Part shown: piece after piece, positions 12,035 to 25,400 of the stretch
Position numbering within the stretch: position 1 is the stretch's first letter
Layout: the number at the start of each line of letters is the position of its first letter
Source: Pomphorhynchus laevis
Lineage: Eukaryota; Acanthocephala; Palaeacanthocephala; Echinorhynchida; Pomphorhynchidae
Direction of reading: 5' to 3'
NCBI GenBank assembly: GCA_012934845.2
Contig: WNNJ02001415.1
Span: 186,001 to 250,000, forward strand
DNA: 64,000 nucleotides
Made by a program: the position numbers and the translations under genes
The notes under the pieces: generated by a model
Seen by the model: only the letters and a program-made list of their open reading frames with translations
Databases searched by the model: none
What the model was told of the DNA's origin: nothing

Positions 12035-12140
12035 AATTAAAATAAAAATTTAATTTAAATAAAAAGTAGTTTAAATAAAAAGTAGTTTAAATAAAAAGTA
12101 TTTAAATAAAAATATAATTTAAATAAAAAGTAGAATTAAA
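12035..12140 (+). repeat. Short tandem repeat, tttaaataaaaagtag
   Basis: Five to six imperfect units of about 16-18 bp based on tttaaataaaaagtag. Simple AT-rich tandem array at the edge of the TR1 copy. Confidence 0.8.
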
Positions 12141-12534
12141 AGGCAGTTCTTACTGAGAGGTAATATTAGCCAAATTACATCAATATTATACCTAATCACA
12201 ATCAATTTGAAGCTTCGATGGACAGCTAAAAATTGTCTTTATAACACCTCAATTATGTGTTATAATAAAGCGCTATTGTGTGCTGTGCAATAAAAATGCA
12301 TTTTTTTGAAATTAATTTCATTTCCACCTTCAATATTTACAATCGTTTAAAAAATGTATTTGGATTAAGGTACAACTTTGGATACTGCATTTTATTTCAA
12401 TCATTTATTAAAATATATAATATTTATAAATTTTATATTTACATATAATTACAAATAATATATTTACATATAATTTTTATCATATGTTTAGGCATAATCA
12501 ATTATCCACATGAGCCAAATTGTACAAATTATCT

Positions 12535-12710
12535 TATAATTAGGCCATCAAGAGGTGCTGCTATTACGGCCCCTATTTCATATGAGATTATAAACTTAAG
12601 TGTGATAAATTTAATGTTGAAGAACATATAGGGGCCGTATCATATTACGGCCCCTATTTCTACACACAACATAGTAGCGGGGCCAAATACATGCTAATAT
12701 CATATTTATA
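12535..12710 (+). repeat. TR1 core, rearranged copy
   Basis: Contains the TR1 core with tgctgctatt, cggcccct, catagtag and cggggccaaatacatgctaat. About 90 bp is inserted after the first cggcccctatttc, so that segment occurs twice, with an inverted ataggggccgtat between the copies. The result is a local palindrome ataggggccgt / acggcccctat. Looks like a template-switching rearrangement of a TR1 copy. Confidence 0.7.
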
Positions 12711-12719
12711 TATGTTGTT

Positions 12720-14740
12720 AAGTTCCCTTTAGCAATATATTAAATTCTTTGTATCAATTTGGATAGGACAACGTGATACAAGGAATTTGCAGAATTAGTA
12801 TATTAAATTATAATAAACCATATTATAATAATCCGTCTAAACGCAAGCCAAGAAGTCATGGCAATTAACGATATTATAAAAATAAAAATTAATATATTAA
12901 AGATGATATAAATGAAAAATTATAAATATTAAAACAATTTGAGAGATAATAAGCTATGATAAGTCGTATAGTAAGATACATGTTAATAACGTATTTCGAT
13001 ATATTGCTAAGTTATTGTATTCATTTGTTGTGAATTTTACTATAAAATTATATTGAGTTTTCCGTAGGGGTTTACTCACAAATAATAGATAAGTATCCAC
13101 AACCTTAATATTTGATACTCACAGCTATCTGAGAATACAGATATCAGATTGTGAATTCAGATTTCAGTGTATCCACAAAATTACAGAGTACGTGCTAATA
13201 AAATGTACAAAATACAAATTTACAGAATGTAAATATAAATGAAATTTAATGCACTTCTTTAAACTTATTTTTAAATTGGAAATTTGTTTTAAATTGAATT
13301 AATAATAAATGGTTTAAAATTAAACCAATTTTCAGTTACAAAATAAAGTAATAGAATTTTGGATATCATCTTTAGCGTATCTACCAAGTTGCCCTTTGCA
13401 CGACGAATTGTTATTTACATTTATCATATAAATTGTCGCTTATTTTATTCTGGCTGATCGTGCCGTTATCACAATTTATTAAAAATACAAAATGTTAAAA
13501 ATACAAATTTACAGAATATAAATATAAATTAAATAAATAAAAAATTAAAATAAATTTAGCCGGGTTTGTTCAACAAATTCAAAACATAATTGTCGTTATA
13601 GTTTGAATGCATTTAGTGAAATTTTGAACTATTTGCTTTGATAAAACATTTTATATGAAATTTTAAAAACGTTTCTCAATAAATATTTAAGGACTAATAA
13701 ATATTTGATAAATAATAAATATTTGATAACGATGATTAAAATTTGAAAATTGTTAAGTGATTTAAGGGCTTGTTCAACAATTTAAGTGATTTAAAAGCAC
13801 ATCATAGAACTTATTTATTTGTTTCTTACCAAGTATAGTTTTGAAAATACTATAAAATACATTTTGATAGCATTAATATAAAAATCACAAAATCTTTTAT
13901 CTGTTATGCTAGCCTTTCGATTATGAAATTTATTTTAGAGATTGTTATTTTTGTTACTCTGGGAATAAATCATAGTATTCGTAAATATAAATAAAATAAA
14001 TATATGAATTTTATGTATATTAATAAATAAACGTAAATACTTAATTTATATTATATAAATATGAATTAATTTTTAATTAAAAATTAATTAAATTTTAATT
14101 TAATTATTTAAATTAATTAATTAAATTAAATTTTAATTAATTATATAAAAAATTAAAGTTCTTATCTCTTAAATTGCTAAATAATTTTCACAATTTTTAA
14201 ATTTAATTGATTTTTAAATTTTCATTGATTTAAATTGTAAAATATTTAGATCGTCAAAGTATTATTTAAAATAAATTTAAATTTTTAAATGCGATTTTTT
14301 ACGAATGAAGTAATAAATAATAATCTTAATAAATAATAACAAAAAGCTTTTATTAAGACATATTTTAATCTAAAGTACCATAAAAATATGATTAAATAAG
14401 AAGTTCAATTTTAATATTTTTATTGATGCATGATAAATAATACTCTCTTTAAGAATAAAATATCACAATATATAATCAGATTAAATCATAATAAATACAT
14501 CATTAGTAATAAGTCCTGCTGATATAGGAATGTGGGCCGAAACAATAAAAATTATTTTACGGTACAAAATAAATTTAAGGTACACAATATGTATCCTCAG
14601 TTTAGTGATATAATCTTTTGTTACAAGAAAACTGCACATTTGACTCTTTATGTTTAAAAATATGTAGCTTAAGTTAACTGATCTGATTCATTTCATGCTA
14701 ATGCGATTAGTCTAAAAAGTCAAATTCTTTGTTCTAAGCA
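12720..14740. other. AT-rich interval without a gene
   Basis: Long poly-A/T-rich sequence with stretches of only A and T (for example around 14060-14140). No domain-bearing frame and no recognised repeat beyond simple AT sequence. Confidence 0.5.
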
Positions 14741-14744
14741 AATC

Positions 14745-15135
14745 AAATCAGCTAACTGAGTCTACGTATTTAATATAATTATAAAATAAACAAAACATAA
14801 TAATAATCAAAATTTAACAATTAAATAATAAAATAAATAACTGTTATAAGAGTTTATATAATTTAAATCAAGTTAAAATAAAAAATTGAAATTTAAATAA
14901 AAGTCAATTTTTATGAATTGACTAATAAATAAAAGATGATGTATCAGAATTAAGATTAGAGGTAATCAGGAGGAATTGCTATGCTATCAGGTGTCGGTCC
15001 CTAACTCCTCTACCCAACATAGCAGCGGGGCCAAATACGTGCTAATGATGTATTTCCTCTGAAATAACTATCTTGTATCTTATTCTAATACAAAGTATAT
15101 TATTTATTATACATCCATAAAATATTATTTATAAT
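14745..15135 (+). repeat. TR1 repeat, copy at 15 kb
   Basis: Most complete left half of the unit: aatcagctaactgagtctacgtat, an AT-rich spacer, tatgaattgacta, then the core. A is TTGCTATG (14976-14983), B GGTCCC (14996-15001), A' CATAGCAG (15018-15025), B' GGGGCC (15027-15032). Both differences from the 26.3-kb copy turn Watson-Crick pairs into G-U wobbles, so pairing is kept. A shorter second copy of the left part follows at about 15180-15260. Confidence 0.8.
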
Positions 15136-16180
15136 ATATAATTATAAATAATAAATAATTGTTTTAAGATTTTTATAATTTAAATCAAGTTAAAATAAAA
15201 AATGGAAATTTAAAATAAAAGTCAATTTTTATGAATTGACTTATAATTGACTAATAGTATATTATTTATTATACATCCATCAAAATTTCCGCTAATAGTT
15301 TAAATTTATTTTTAGTAGCATTACAATTTATTTGTTAGAATTTATTTTTTTATATAACATGACAATTTATTTATTTTTATAGTATCATGACAACGTAATT
15401 CGATACTTTTTAATATAAAATGAGTTCTGTTATGTACATAAAAATTCATAATGAAATAAAACGCTGCGAAAAATATCTCAAATTCAACATTGGTTTGTGA
15501 AAACATTAAATGGGGAAAAGAAAGGCTTAATATGCTGATGTTTTACATTTTTGATAATGTGACGTTATTTCTTGTAGTTTTATGGTCTTACTTCACGTAT
15601 TCATTTGATAATAAAATTTATGTAGTCAGGCTCAAAATCAAATAAAATCTTGGAAATACAAGAACATCGGAAGTCACAATTTTGTTGATTTAGAATTAAC
15701 TTCTTTTTGAAAAATAAATAAAAGTAGGATGACGTTTAGCAATTTGTTTTCTCCTGATGATAACAGGTAGTTATCAAAAATTCGACTAAGATTTACGAAA
15801 CAAATTTGGTCCACTCTCTCCTGTTTAATAAATAATTAAAGCGTATAAGGTAACAATCGATTCATTTTTTTCACATCAAAAATACTTCGTAGTTTTAAAA
15901 ATTAAAAGTTTTAAATTCGTTTTCTGTTTAAATAAATGCCATATAAAGCACATTCAAAATGATTTTTGAAATCAAAATCTGATATTAAATTCAAAATTTA
16001 TTTTTGAAGACTGGATTCGATAGCTAAGGTGTCCAACAGATGAAATTTTCATTGACTTTATTTAAAATGGTTTAAGCGAAACTTGTAAGAGATTTGCAGA
16101 AAACTAAAATAATAGAACCAGGTAAAAGTAATTTTAATTTTTGTTCTCCAGGAGATACTTGCCTTATTAGTGGACATTTT

Positions 16181-16446
16181 ATGGATTACAATGTGCCATC
16201 AAAATACATTGTGTCACCCTACATAATTTATTTAAACATTTTATTTAAACTGTTTTCTATTTTCCTAAATCATTTCCTGATAATTCAAATTTATTTATCT
16301 TTTACTTTGTTTAATTTGTTTCTATTAGGTTCGTGCTATTGTTATGATAATCCGGCAGCGCTGCATGATGTATTGATCAGAGATTTAAAAATTTCAAGTT
16401 CAACCTTCACTAGCTTCTATAGCTGGTATAGCTGGCCAAATGTAGT
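16181..16446 (+). CDS. MFSD1 exon 1 (5' limit uncertain)
   Basis: The reliable part begins near 16327: GSCYCYDNPAALHD, then helix-flanking YSWYSWPNVV, matching the first helix end and loop of MFSD1. The in-frame ATG at 16181 gives MDYNVPSKYI and a long hydrophobic stretch that can serve as helix 1, but it is about 25 residues longer than usual. An additional upstream exon, or an acceptor at ttctattag (16320-16328), is possible. The donor is gtaag at 16447, leaving two bases of a codon. Confidence 0.8.
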
Positions 16447-19400
16447 GTAAGATTGATTTTATTATATTTGGATGTTTCATTATCACGTTGTATAAAACTA
16501 TAAATATAAGTAAAAGTCTAATAGAAAACTATAAAAGTCTAATAGAAATTTATAAAATATAAAATTTTAATTTAATATTATGAAATTTGCAAAAGTTTTA
16601 CAAATTAAATTAATGTGCTTCGAATTTAACTTTCAAAAATTATTAATTGCTTTCTACTGAGTGGTAATTGCCTTTAGATTTGCTTCAATTTGACTTTATA
16701 TGAAGGTTTATACTTCAAATGATTTTTTATTATAAATATTTATTATATTTATAATAAATTTTAATTTATTATATTAAAATAAATTTAATAAAATTAAATT
16801 TAATTATAAATTTGATAATTAAAAACTAAATTAATACTTAAAATAAATTGTCCTATCTTTTAATTTTGCAGTAGAAAGTTGTCGAAGTCAGTAACGCTTT
16901 ATCAGTTTGCTATAGACATTGTCACACGCTATTTAGCGGGAACTCGCCTTCATCACAACTAAATATAGGCTTATTTAAAATTTACTATTTTGTCTATGTG
17001 CTTTCTTGAGACGATATATTTTTTGGGCACGCATCGCTCGGATACATTCACGTAATCATGGAGAAAATTGTCATTTGTCTATTTTATATAATTTACATGC
17101 AAGCCTTGATACCCAGATAAACCAAAATCGGTTTGTAAACTGTTTTAGAACGACGCCATTATTACTACATATAATTTCATCGAATAAAACACACGGTATG
17201 CATATTCTGTGTAGAAATTACTTAATCTAAGTAATTTTTTAATTTTAATTAATAAATTTATTTAAACTTCGATATTTAATATATAACATAAGTTACTTTA
17301 ATCGGAAAGAATTTAGAAATAAAAAAGTTACTACATTTTTATTTACAACACAAACAAGGATATGGACTAAAACCTGTAATGGTTTTTTAAAACTTCTCAG
17401 GGAAGCTTAAATCGGGATTCATCTACCACAGACACCTAGCCCTAAATGGGCGTTTCGACTTTAGTCTACTCATTGCTCCAATGTAATCTCATCAGTGTGG
17501 CCCTGTAGCTACCCAACTTCGACTTACTCTACTTTTAGTAAACTATCGAAAGGAATTCACATAAAGTCATTACGGGTTTTATCCTTTTTCCTGTTAGTAA
17601 ATAAAAGTTGTAGCATAATTTTAAATTCTTTTCGATTATTGAAAAGCGTCACCACTTACAGTGTATAAGTTACTTTATGAGGGAGAGCTCAAAGTCTCTG
17701 CAGAGGAATATTTTTCAAAAAACATTATTTGTTTCAAAGAATTATTTAAAAAATATGAATATAAAATGCTATTTTGTAAAATTTTCCATCAAATCGATTG
17801 ATTTCTAGCTGTATGACTATTCTCTTTTTTTTATTAAAAACACTGATTTTATCTTTATAAAAGTAAACATATTTTACGTCATTGCATCAGCTACCTTTTC
17901 TACCTCTTGGCATGACGATTAATTATTATCAAAGCCATTTTTCGGAATATCTTCTTTAAGTTATCGAAAAGTTCTTCCTGACAACCTCTATTTCTTATTC
18001 GAATTATTAGTTAATGCATAAAAATTGATTTTCGTTTTAAATTTTAATTATAAATTTTAACTTTATTAATATAAATTATGTAAATTTTTTTATAATTATT
18101 TATATTTATTTTATATTTATTTTATATTTATGTATTGTATAAAATACGTATACTCATTTAGCTGATCTGATTAATTGAAATCATTTATAATATATACAGA
18201 AATAATAGATACAAATATTAAATATTATATCATAGTATAATATATAATATTATAATATATCATGTGATATATGCATAGCATTATGACACATACATAGCAT
18301 TACGCAAAAATGATAATTCTTACTATTTACTCGAATAATTACTCGAATAATTGCATTATATCGCTTTTGTCGCTCACCACATTCAATCGATATAAAAAAT
18401 AAAACTGTCAAATAAATAAAACAGTTTAAATACGTAAAACTGATACTGTCAAGTATTCTAAACAACGCGAATGTTTCAATTTGCATGAAATGCAATTTTT
18501 TGTTTAATGAAGTACCAAATTATTCAAGTGCTGTATGGTGCGGTTAAATCCATCAAGCCACACTTTACAACTGATCTAATTGAATAACAGTTTCAATGTT
18601 TGGAAGCCACTTGCCTCCTCGGTTTAATAATCGAGAATATTCGACTTTTTAGCAATTTCTTAATTGGATAGCATTAACAAAATATAAAATATAATAATAA
18701 AATATCTGGAATAAGAAATACTGTTCGACTCTTTGGCTGTTTTCTACCTGAAAGATAAACAATACAATAACAATTGCATTGTTTTTTTGTTTTTTTAATA
18801 ATCACATTTTTTTTGTTTTTATTTATTTATATTGACACATACATAGCATTACGCAGTTTAGTGAAGCTGTATAAGACATCACTTTGCCATCAGAATTTCA
18901 AATTTTATTTCACGGACAAGTTGCAGTTCGAAATTCCAGTGCATACTGGATTTGTTTTTCGTCACTTACTGATTTATTATTCATTTTTTACTGATTCAGT
19001 TACAATTATCCTAGTCTTATAGTTCGGAATTTCAACCTTACGCTTGGATTATTATTTGTAATTATTTATTATTTAATTACTATTTGTTAGCATTATTTAA
19101 TTATTTTCATTGTAGACTTAGTTAGCTGATCTGATAAGTTTAAAATATATATGTCTATTAAATGATTTTTAAGAAAAACACCAACATTATTGAATGTTTT
19201 TTATTTAATGTTAAATGGAATACAAATTGTTACATGATAAATTAATTATATCATATATATTTACTATAGTATATATTATATCTTTACATAATTTATTTGA
19301 ATTCGACCTTGTTATTCTACTTTATTCTACTAATAAAATTTGTAGAATAAATTTATTCTTTAAATAAGATTATATTATTTAAGATTAAATTATTTGATTA

Positions 19401-22400
19401 TTTATTAATCAATTCATAAAAATTGGTTATAAATCAATTTATTATATATAAATATAAATTATATGAAATCTTATATAATTATTTATCTGTTACAAATTTA
19501 TAGTATAAAAGGCATTTATAAAATGATTATAAATGCCTTTGATATTTATATATCAATGTAGTAAAATTTATATTAGTATAATATTATATTATAACATAAT
19601 ATTATCAAATCGATTGCTTTTTAGCAATCGAAATTTAATGATTTTATCTTTTAACAAACATTTTACGGCATTGCATTAGCCATGCCGTAAAATAAATATT
19701 GTAAATAAACCTCGCGAAATCTTGTCCCGCCAGATTCCGTAATCGAAATTAGCTTATCTTACTAAAGATCATCTCTTGTTTATCCTGCAGAAACGTTTGG
19801 CTTTAATAGAAACGGCAGCGTTTCAGTCGAGTGTATTGAATTGGTATTCTATTGCTGTAAATATAGAAAAAATATTTATTTTATAAATATTTATAATAAA
19901 TTTTAATTTATTAAATTAAAATAATTAATAAATTTTAATTTATTCAAATTAAATTATTAATTTACTTATATCAATTAGACTTTGTTTCTTTGGTGGATTG
20001 CTCATTGACAAATTAGGGAGGCGCCCCAGTACGTGTTTGTTTTCATTCACTGTTCTATGCGGACAGGTATAATCATTAATCATATATTTCATTACATAAT
20101 ACATTTACAGTTAACCTTTGCATTGGGAGCGATGTTTACAAAGGTTTGGTTAATGCAGCTCGGGAGAATAATATTCGGGTATTAAAATTTCGTATGTAAA
20201 TTATTTTGTTAATTTAATATTTTAGCATTGGAGGCGAATCTCTTGGAACTGTTATTAATACTTTTATCGCTTCTTGGTTTTTTAACAGAGAGCTAAATTT
20301 CGCTTTTGGATTCATGCTTTCATTCGCAAGAGTGGTAATATATTGGGAATTAAAAATACTTTTTAATTATTTTAAATTCAATTTGTTATTTCATGAAATT
20401 CATTACATAAATTCTATGCATTTTATATTTAATATTCACAATCATAAATTTAGTTTTTTGGTAATTATTTTTTTTAAATTTTTAATTCTTTAATTTTTTA
20501 ATTTTAGCATTTTGATCAAAAATATTTGCAGAACAAAAGCAACAATACGTCTTTTGCTGAATGAATGCAGTGGAAGTGCGCCTCGGTAGCCATATAGACG
20601 CATAAGCTGGACAATTATTATTTATAATTAATTTTTGAATTTATATTTTAATAGGAAGAGTTGTTCATTACATGAACAACAACGAGTCGAATGTTGAACG
20701 GATATATTCCCACTTTTAATTGAAGATTGCGTTTGTTTTATTATATTGCTATTAATTTAGATTGCTATTAGATTAAAATTAATTTGTTAACTCGTTGTTG
20801 TTCATTACATGAACAACAACGAGTCGAATATTGAACGGTTATATTCCCACTTTTAATTGAAGATTGCGTTTGTTTCATTATATTGCTATTAATTTAGATT
20901 GCTATTAGATTAAAATTAATTTTGCTAATTTAGAACATAAAAAGTACAGTAATAACGCAATTGTTGTTTTTTTATCATTTTATTATTATAAAGTATTTAT
21001 TTTATTCTAAAGTAGTTTTTATTATCAAGTAATGATTTATTACACATAATTATTTATTATGTTGATATAATATAATAATTATTTATCATAATTATTATAT
21101 TATATTCATTATTTATTATGCGTAATTATTTTACATCCCATTATATATTTCATTACATTTTAATATTGATCTTAATTAATTTTTTAAATTTATCGAAATT
21201 TAACATTTCGCAATTGAATCACCATGTAATCAAGAGTCAGAACTAATAAAATTTTGCGAAATATAATTAATGTGATATTTTATGATCGTATTTTTATATT
21301 TAAATCAGCAATACTATATTTTTTTCAATAAGCTAAACGACTGAATTTGTCTAGACTGATGTCAGGATGAATTACAATTTAAGTTTAAATTAATTTTTTA
21401 TTGTATTATTTCTTTGATCTGTTATTTTAAGGGTTCAAGTATAAACATGTTTCTTACAAGACCCCTTTATAATTCTTTACACAAGTACGTCACCGGTAAC
21501 CAGCAGATTGGAACTACGTTATTAATATGTTAGTGACATTTTTACTTATTTACATTCTATAACGGTTTAATTAAAACTTTTAATTTGATTGATTCTAATG
21601 CTTAATTGTTTAATTTGATTGTATGATGGTTATATTTCTCCTTAAAAATTTGAGGAGAAAAATTTGTCAAAATTAAAAATATGTCGAAATTAACCTATCA
21701 AATATTTTGTTTTGATTATTCAATTTGAAAGATATGCTGGACTGCCTTTAATACCGGATCTATTAAGTAGCAATTTTTATGAATTTGCATTACTTTCGAC
21801 AATTTTTTCTATTATTTTCGCTTACGAGATTAAATCAAACAATATTATTTCAATATAGAAGATTAAAATTTAAGTAAATTTATTTTATATAAATGACATT
21901 ATTTGTACACAAACTTTAAGATAGCATACGCTCTCAATAAGGACATTCTCTTCTAAATCAAAAAGTAGGCCTGAATGGAACCCTGAAAATATGTTTCGTG
22001 CATTGAAAAATGATGATCGAAGAGCACATAATGTAATATTACGGTGCCTGGCATCTTCATCAGACGACCTTGTTGCATCCCTCCACACATTACTTTCGAA
22101 GATAGGAGTCCCAAGTGGGTCGCTAAATAACATATAGGTTCATATCCTTACATTAGTTATAGCTAATGCCCTTATATACGAGTCATTTCATCTGAAAGTA
22201 CGACTCAGAAAATATTGCGCTCAGCCGCTCGCTTCGCTTGTAAAACATCGACGAATACAAGTCAGTTCACATACACGTAGATCTTTCACAGGAAGATCGT
22301 AAAAAGCAATATAGGTTGATACAGGAAAGTCGAGTAAAACAAGCGGCAGATTCATTTATACGATATTTTATTCGGGAAGGTAAGATACTGTCGTATGGTG

Positions 22401-25400
22401 TTCAACCTTCCTCGACTAGTAATGCCGGTGTGATCGTTGAAAACGAATGACTAAATAATAACGCAGAGTCAAGTATCAAAGTCCAAGTTCATCCTACATT
22501 TAGGGTTATTATGTTTAACGTTGAAGGCTTGGACTATTTACTTCGTCTTGGTTTCGAGGTATATCTTAATCAGTTTGACTCTGCCCTATTAGTAGAAATA
22601 TTCCGTACTAGTGTAACTACCTTGAGTCATTTTTAAACATTTGAAGTTCTAGCAACGTACGGTGGTAGAGGTAGACCAAGTGGTGGTACTCTTCTTGCAC
22701 TGAACAGAAGATTTGCAGAATTTGATGTTAAAGCTTTCACTTCTTGTATAACAGTTCGTACCAAGTATCTCCTTTTTATTTGTTGTTATTTTAGACCATC
22801 ATCTAGTATTTCCGACATTGTTGAAGGGCTATCAAACATAATTCAGTATGTTGACTTACCAGACACATTTACATATGTTGGTGCCATTAGCTGTTTAGAC
22901 CTGATATTTTCAAATTTTCACGCAGAAGTTGGTCGACTTGAGTTCAAAATGGTCGCTAATCAGAAAACACAAACCCGTAGTGATAACTTTCGATTCCATA
23001 TCATTGAACAGAAAATCAGACGTGCTTAAGATACCAGTCATTGGAATTAGTCGTATCGTATATGTCAGTTTACTGCCAGCATATTTGATGGACAATATCT
23101 TATCCATAGCTGATCGTATCCCCATTGATTACACATATTCCTTAATTTGTAGGACCTTGCTAGGAGCAAGGTCTTACAAAATCCTACTATTTGCTTTCCT
23201 ACGAAGGCAAATACCGCTTAAGTACACACCTTAGGACAAACTTTTTAGCAAAGAACCCGTCATTGAGCTGAATGAAAAAGGATTTAATAGCGCTGCATAA
23301 ATTGATCAAGGCTTTTCCTTGTGAACGTCCATCATATATTAAGGTTAAGGCATTATATTCCTCTCGATTAAGAGAATATATGAATTCCATTGCGTCAGAC
23401 AGTGAATTGAAGGTCCTAAATGCAGCCGAAAAGTTTCTTGGGAAGCTTTGCTCCTTCCATCGTAATATTGTCACTGCAATCCCTATGAAGGAATGGTATT
23501 ACTATTTTTCGGATTTTTATACCTTAAATGATTCGAGCCCCTGTTCGTTTGTGAATTATTGCAGAAGTAATTCTCTCATCGATAGTCGCGTTTATAATGC
23601 AGAAATAAATATGTATAACGCTGCTCTTACATATCCTATTACATCAGATGAACTTCAAAAGGTTGTTTCAACAATGCAAAAGGCCTTTGGTACTGATCTT
23701 TTGGCTATCGAGCACATAAAATCATCTCTTATGTATTTGGACAGTACTGGCTATGGATGTTTTACAGCATAATTTTAGGACGCGATCCCCCTTGAAGTTG
23801 GAAATCGTCGACTATTAAAGTCCTTTGTAATGGCAGTGGTGTACTAAATGACCCTAACTCTTACAGGGGTATAACCATTCTCAACCACTCGTTCAAGTTA
23901 TTTTCTTGTACATTAACTACAATACTTATCAAACTAGAAGAGTTTATTTTACCCGATGAACAAGTTGGCTTTCGGCCAGGTAGATGAACGCACACCGCAT
24001 GATCCTAAGTTCGAGAACTTATCCTTCAGCATATAACCAAGTCCAGACATGCTTATGGTTTTTTTGTTGAATTTTTTAAAGCATTCGATATGGTAAATAT
24101 AGAAATTCTTTGCGTTAAGCTAATTAATATGTGTCATATAAACCATGATTTCGTAGATCTACTGTTTAAGCGATTAACTCCTAATTATGAGCGAATTTTG
24201 ATGGTTTAGCCTTCACAGACCAAATAAAACAGGAAGTCGGTGTTCTTTAAAGCAACCCATTAAGCCCTCTACCAGTTTCGTTATTTATAAGTGACCTACC
24301 AGCTTGCATTGGAAATGCTAGTGCCACCATCAAGATTTTTCTTTATGCGGACGATCTGTTGATAATATCGAACTCAAGTTCGGATATACAATTGGACTCA
24401 CACGCTTTATATAACTATTGTACATGTAATCGACTGTAGGTAAATATTAACAATAGTAAGATCATTAAATTTCGCCGGGGTGGTAGACTCTCTCGCTATG
24501 ATGTTCTCACCTATAATAACAAAATGATCAGTTTTACAAATTCTTATAAGTATCTTGGCGTCATTATTTCCTCTCGATGGTCGTTTTATGATCATTTTGA
24601 ATCGAGATCGACTAAACTAATCAGCGCTTTTTCTTTTTCCCGAAACGTAGCGGCCCTCTCATTGCATGGAACTCTCAGATATTTCTCCATTATGCTGGAA
24701 CCAATTATCTCTTATAGTCTTAGAATTATTTGGGAAGACTTGACTGTCCAAAATTACTTGCAACTGGACAAATGTAAGTGGATCTTTTTTAAAAGATATG
24801 CCGGAGTATCCTCTAAAGTTCGGACCACGCCATTCGCCTTTTTGATAAATCAGCAGCCTCTTTCAATTGACTTTCAAAATCGTTTTAATCTACATTGAAC
24901 AGTTGCTTTTAATAGACATACAATGCAATGGAATGAGAGAATGAAAAACATCGATCCTTCTCTCTATCATGTTGGCATCAGCAATACTGGATGCAGTCAC
25001 ATGCAAGAAGTCGATGTTTGCTCTTCAGAGCTTGTCTTACTGGTTATCATGACAAAATTTGCCGAATTAAACTTGCCCTTCATGAACAAACAGTCAAATG
25101 TATTTGCAGATTCTGTGGTCTGAGCTGCTCCAATTTACTGAACATCTGTTCAGTAAATTGAACATCTGAACAGTTGTCGACATGTAATTTCACTGCGAGT
25201 TATTGACAAATTAACAATATAACAATTACATTGAATTTACTCATTTTGAAATTTAATTTGTGTGGCTGAAATGAACCATTTTATTGTCTTGTAACTATCA
25301 TGAATTTAGTAATTTTAATGGTTATAATTTGTTACTTTATTTTCTCTTTTTCTAGCGTTAAGATGTTCTTGAAACGTCGGATTAGTATATTTTTATCGGT

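Noticed and set aside
18774-19022. 82-codon hydrophobic frame in MFSD1 intron 1
   Set aside because: Its hydrophobicity comes from T-rich sequence; no MFSD1 block falls here and phase across exons 1-2 leaves no room for it.
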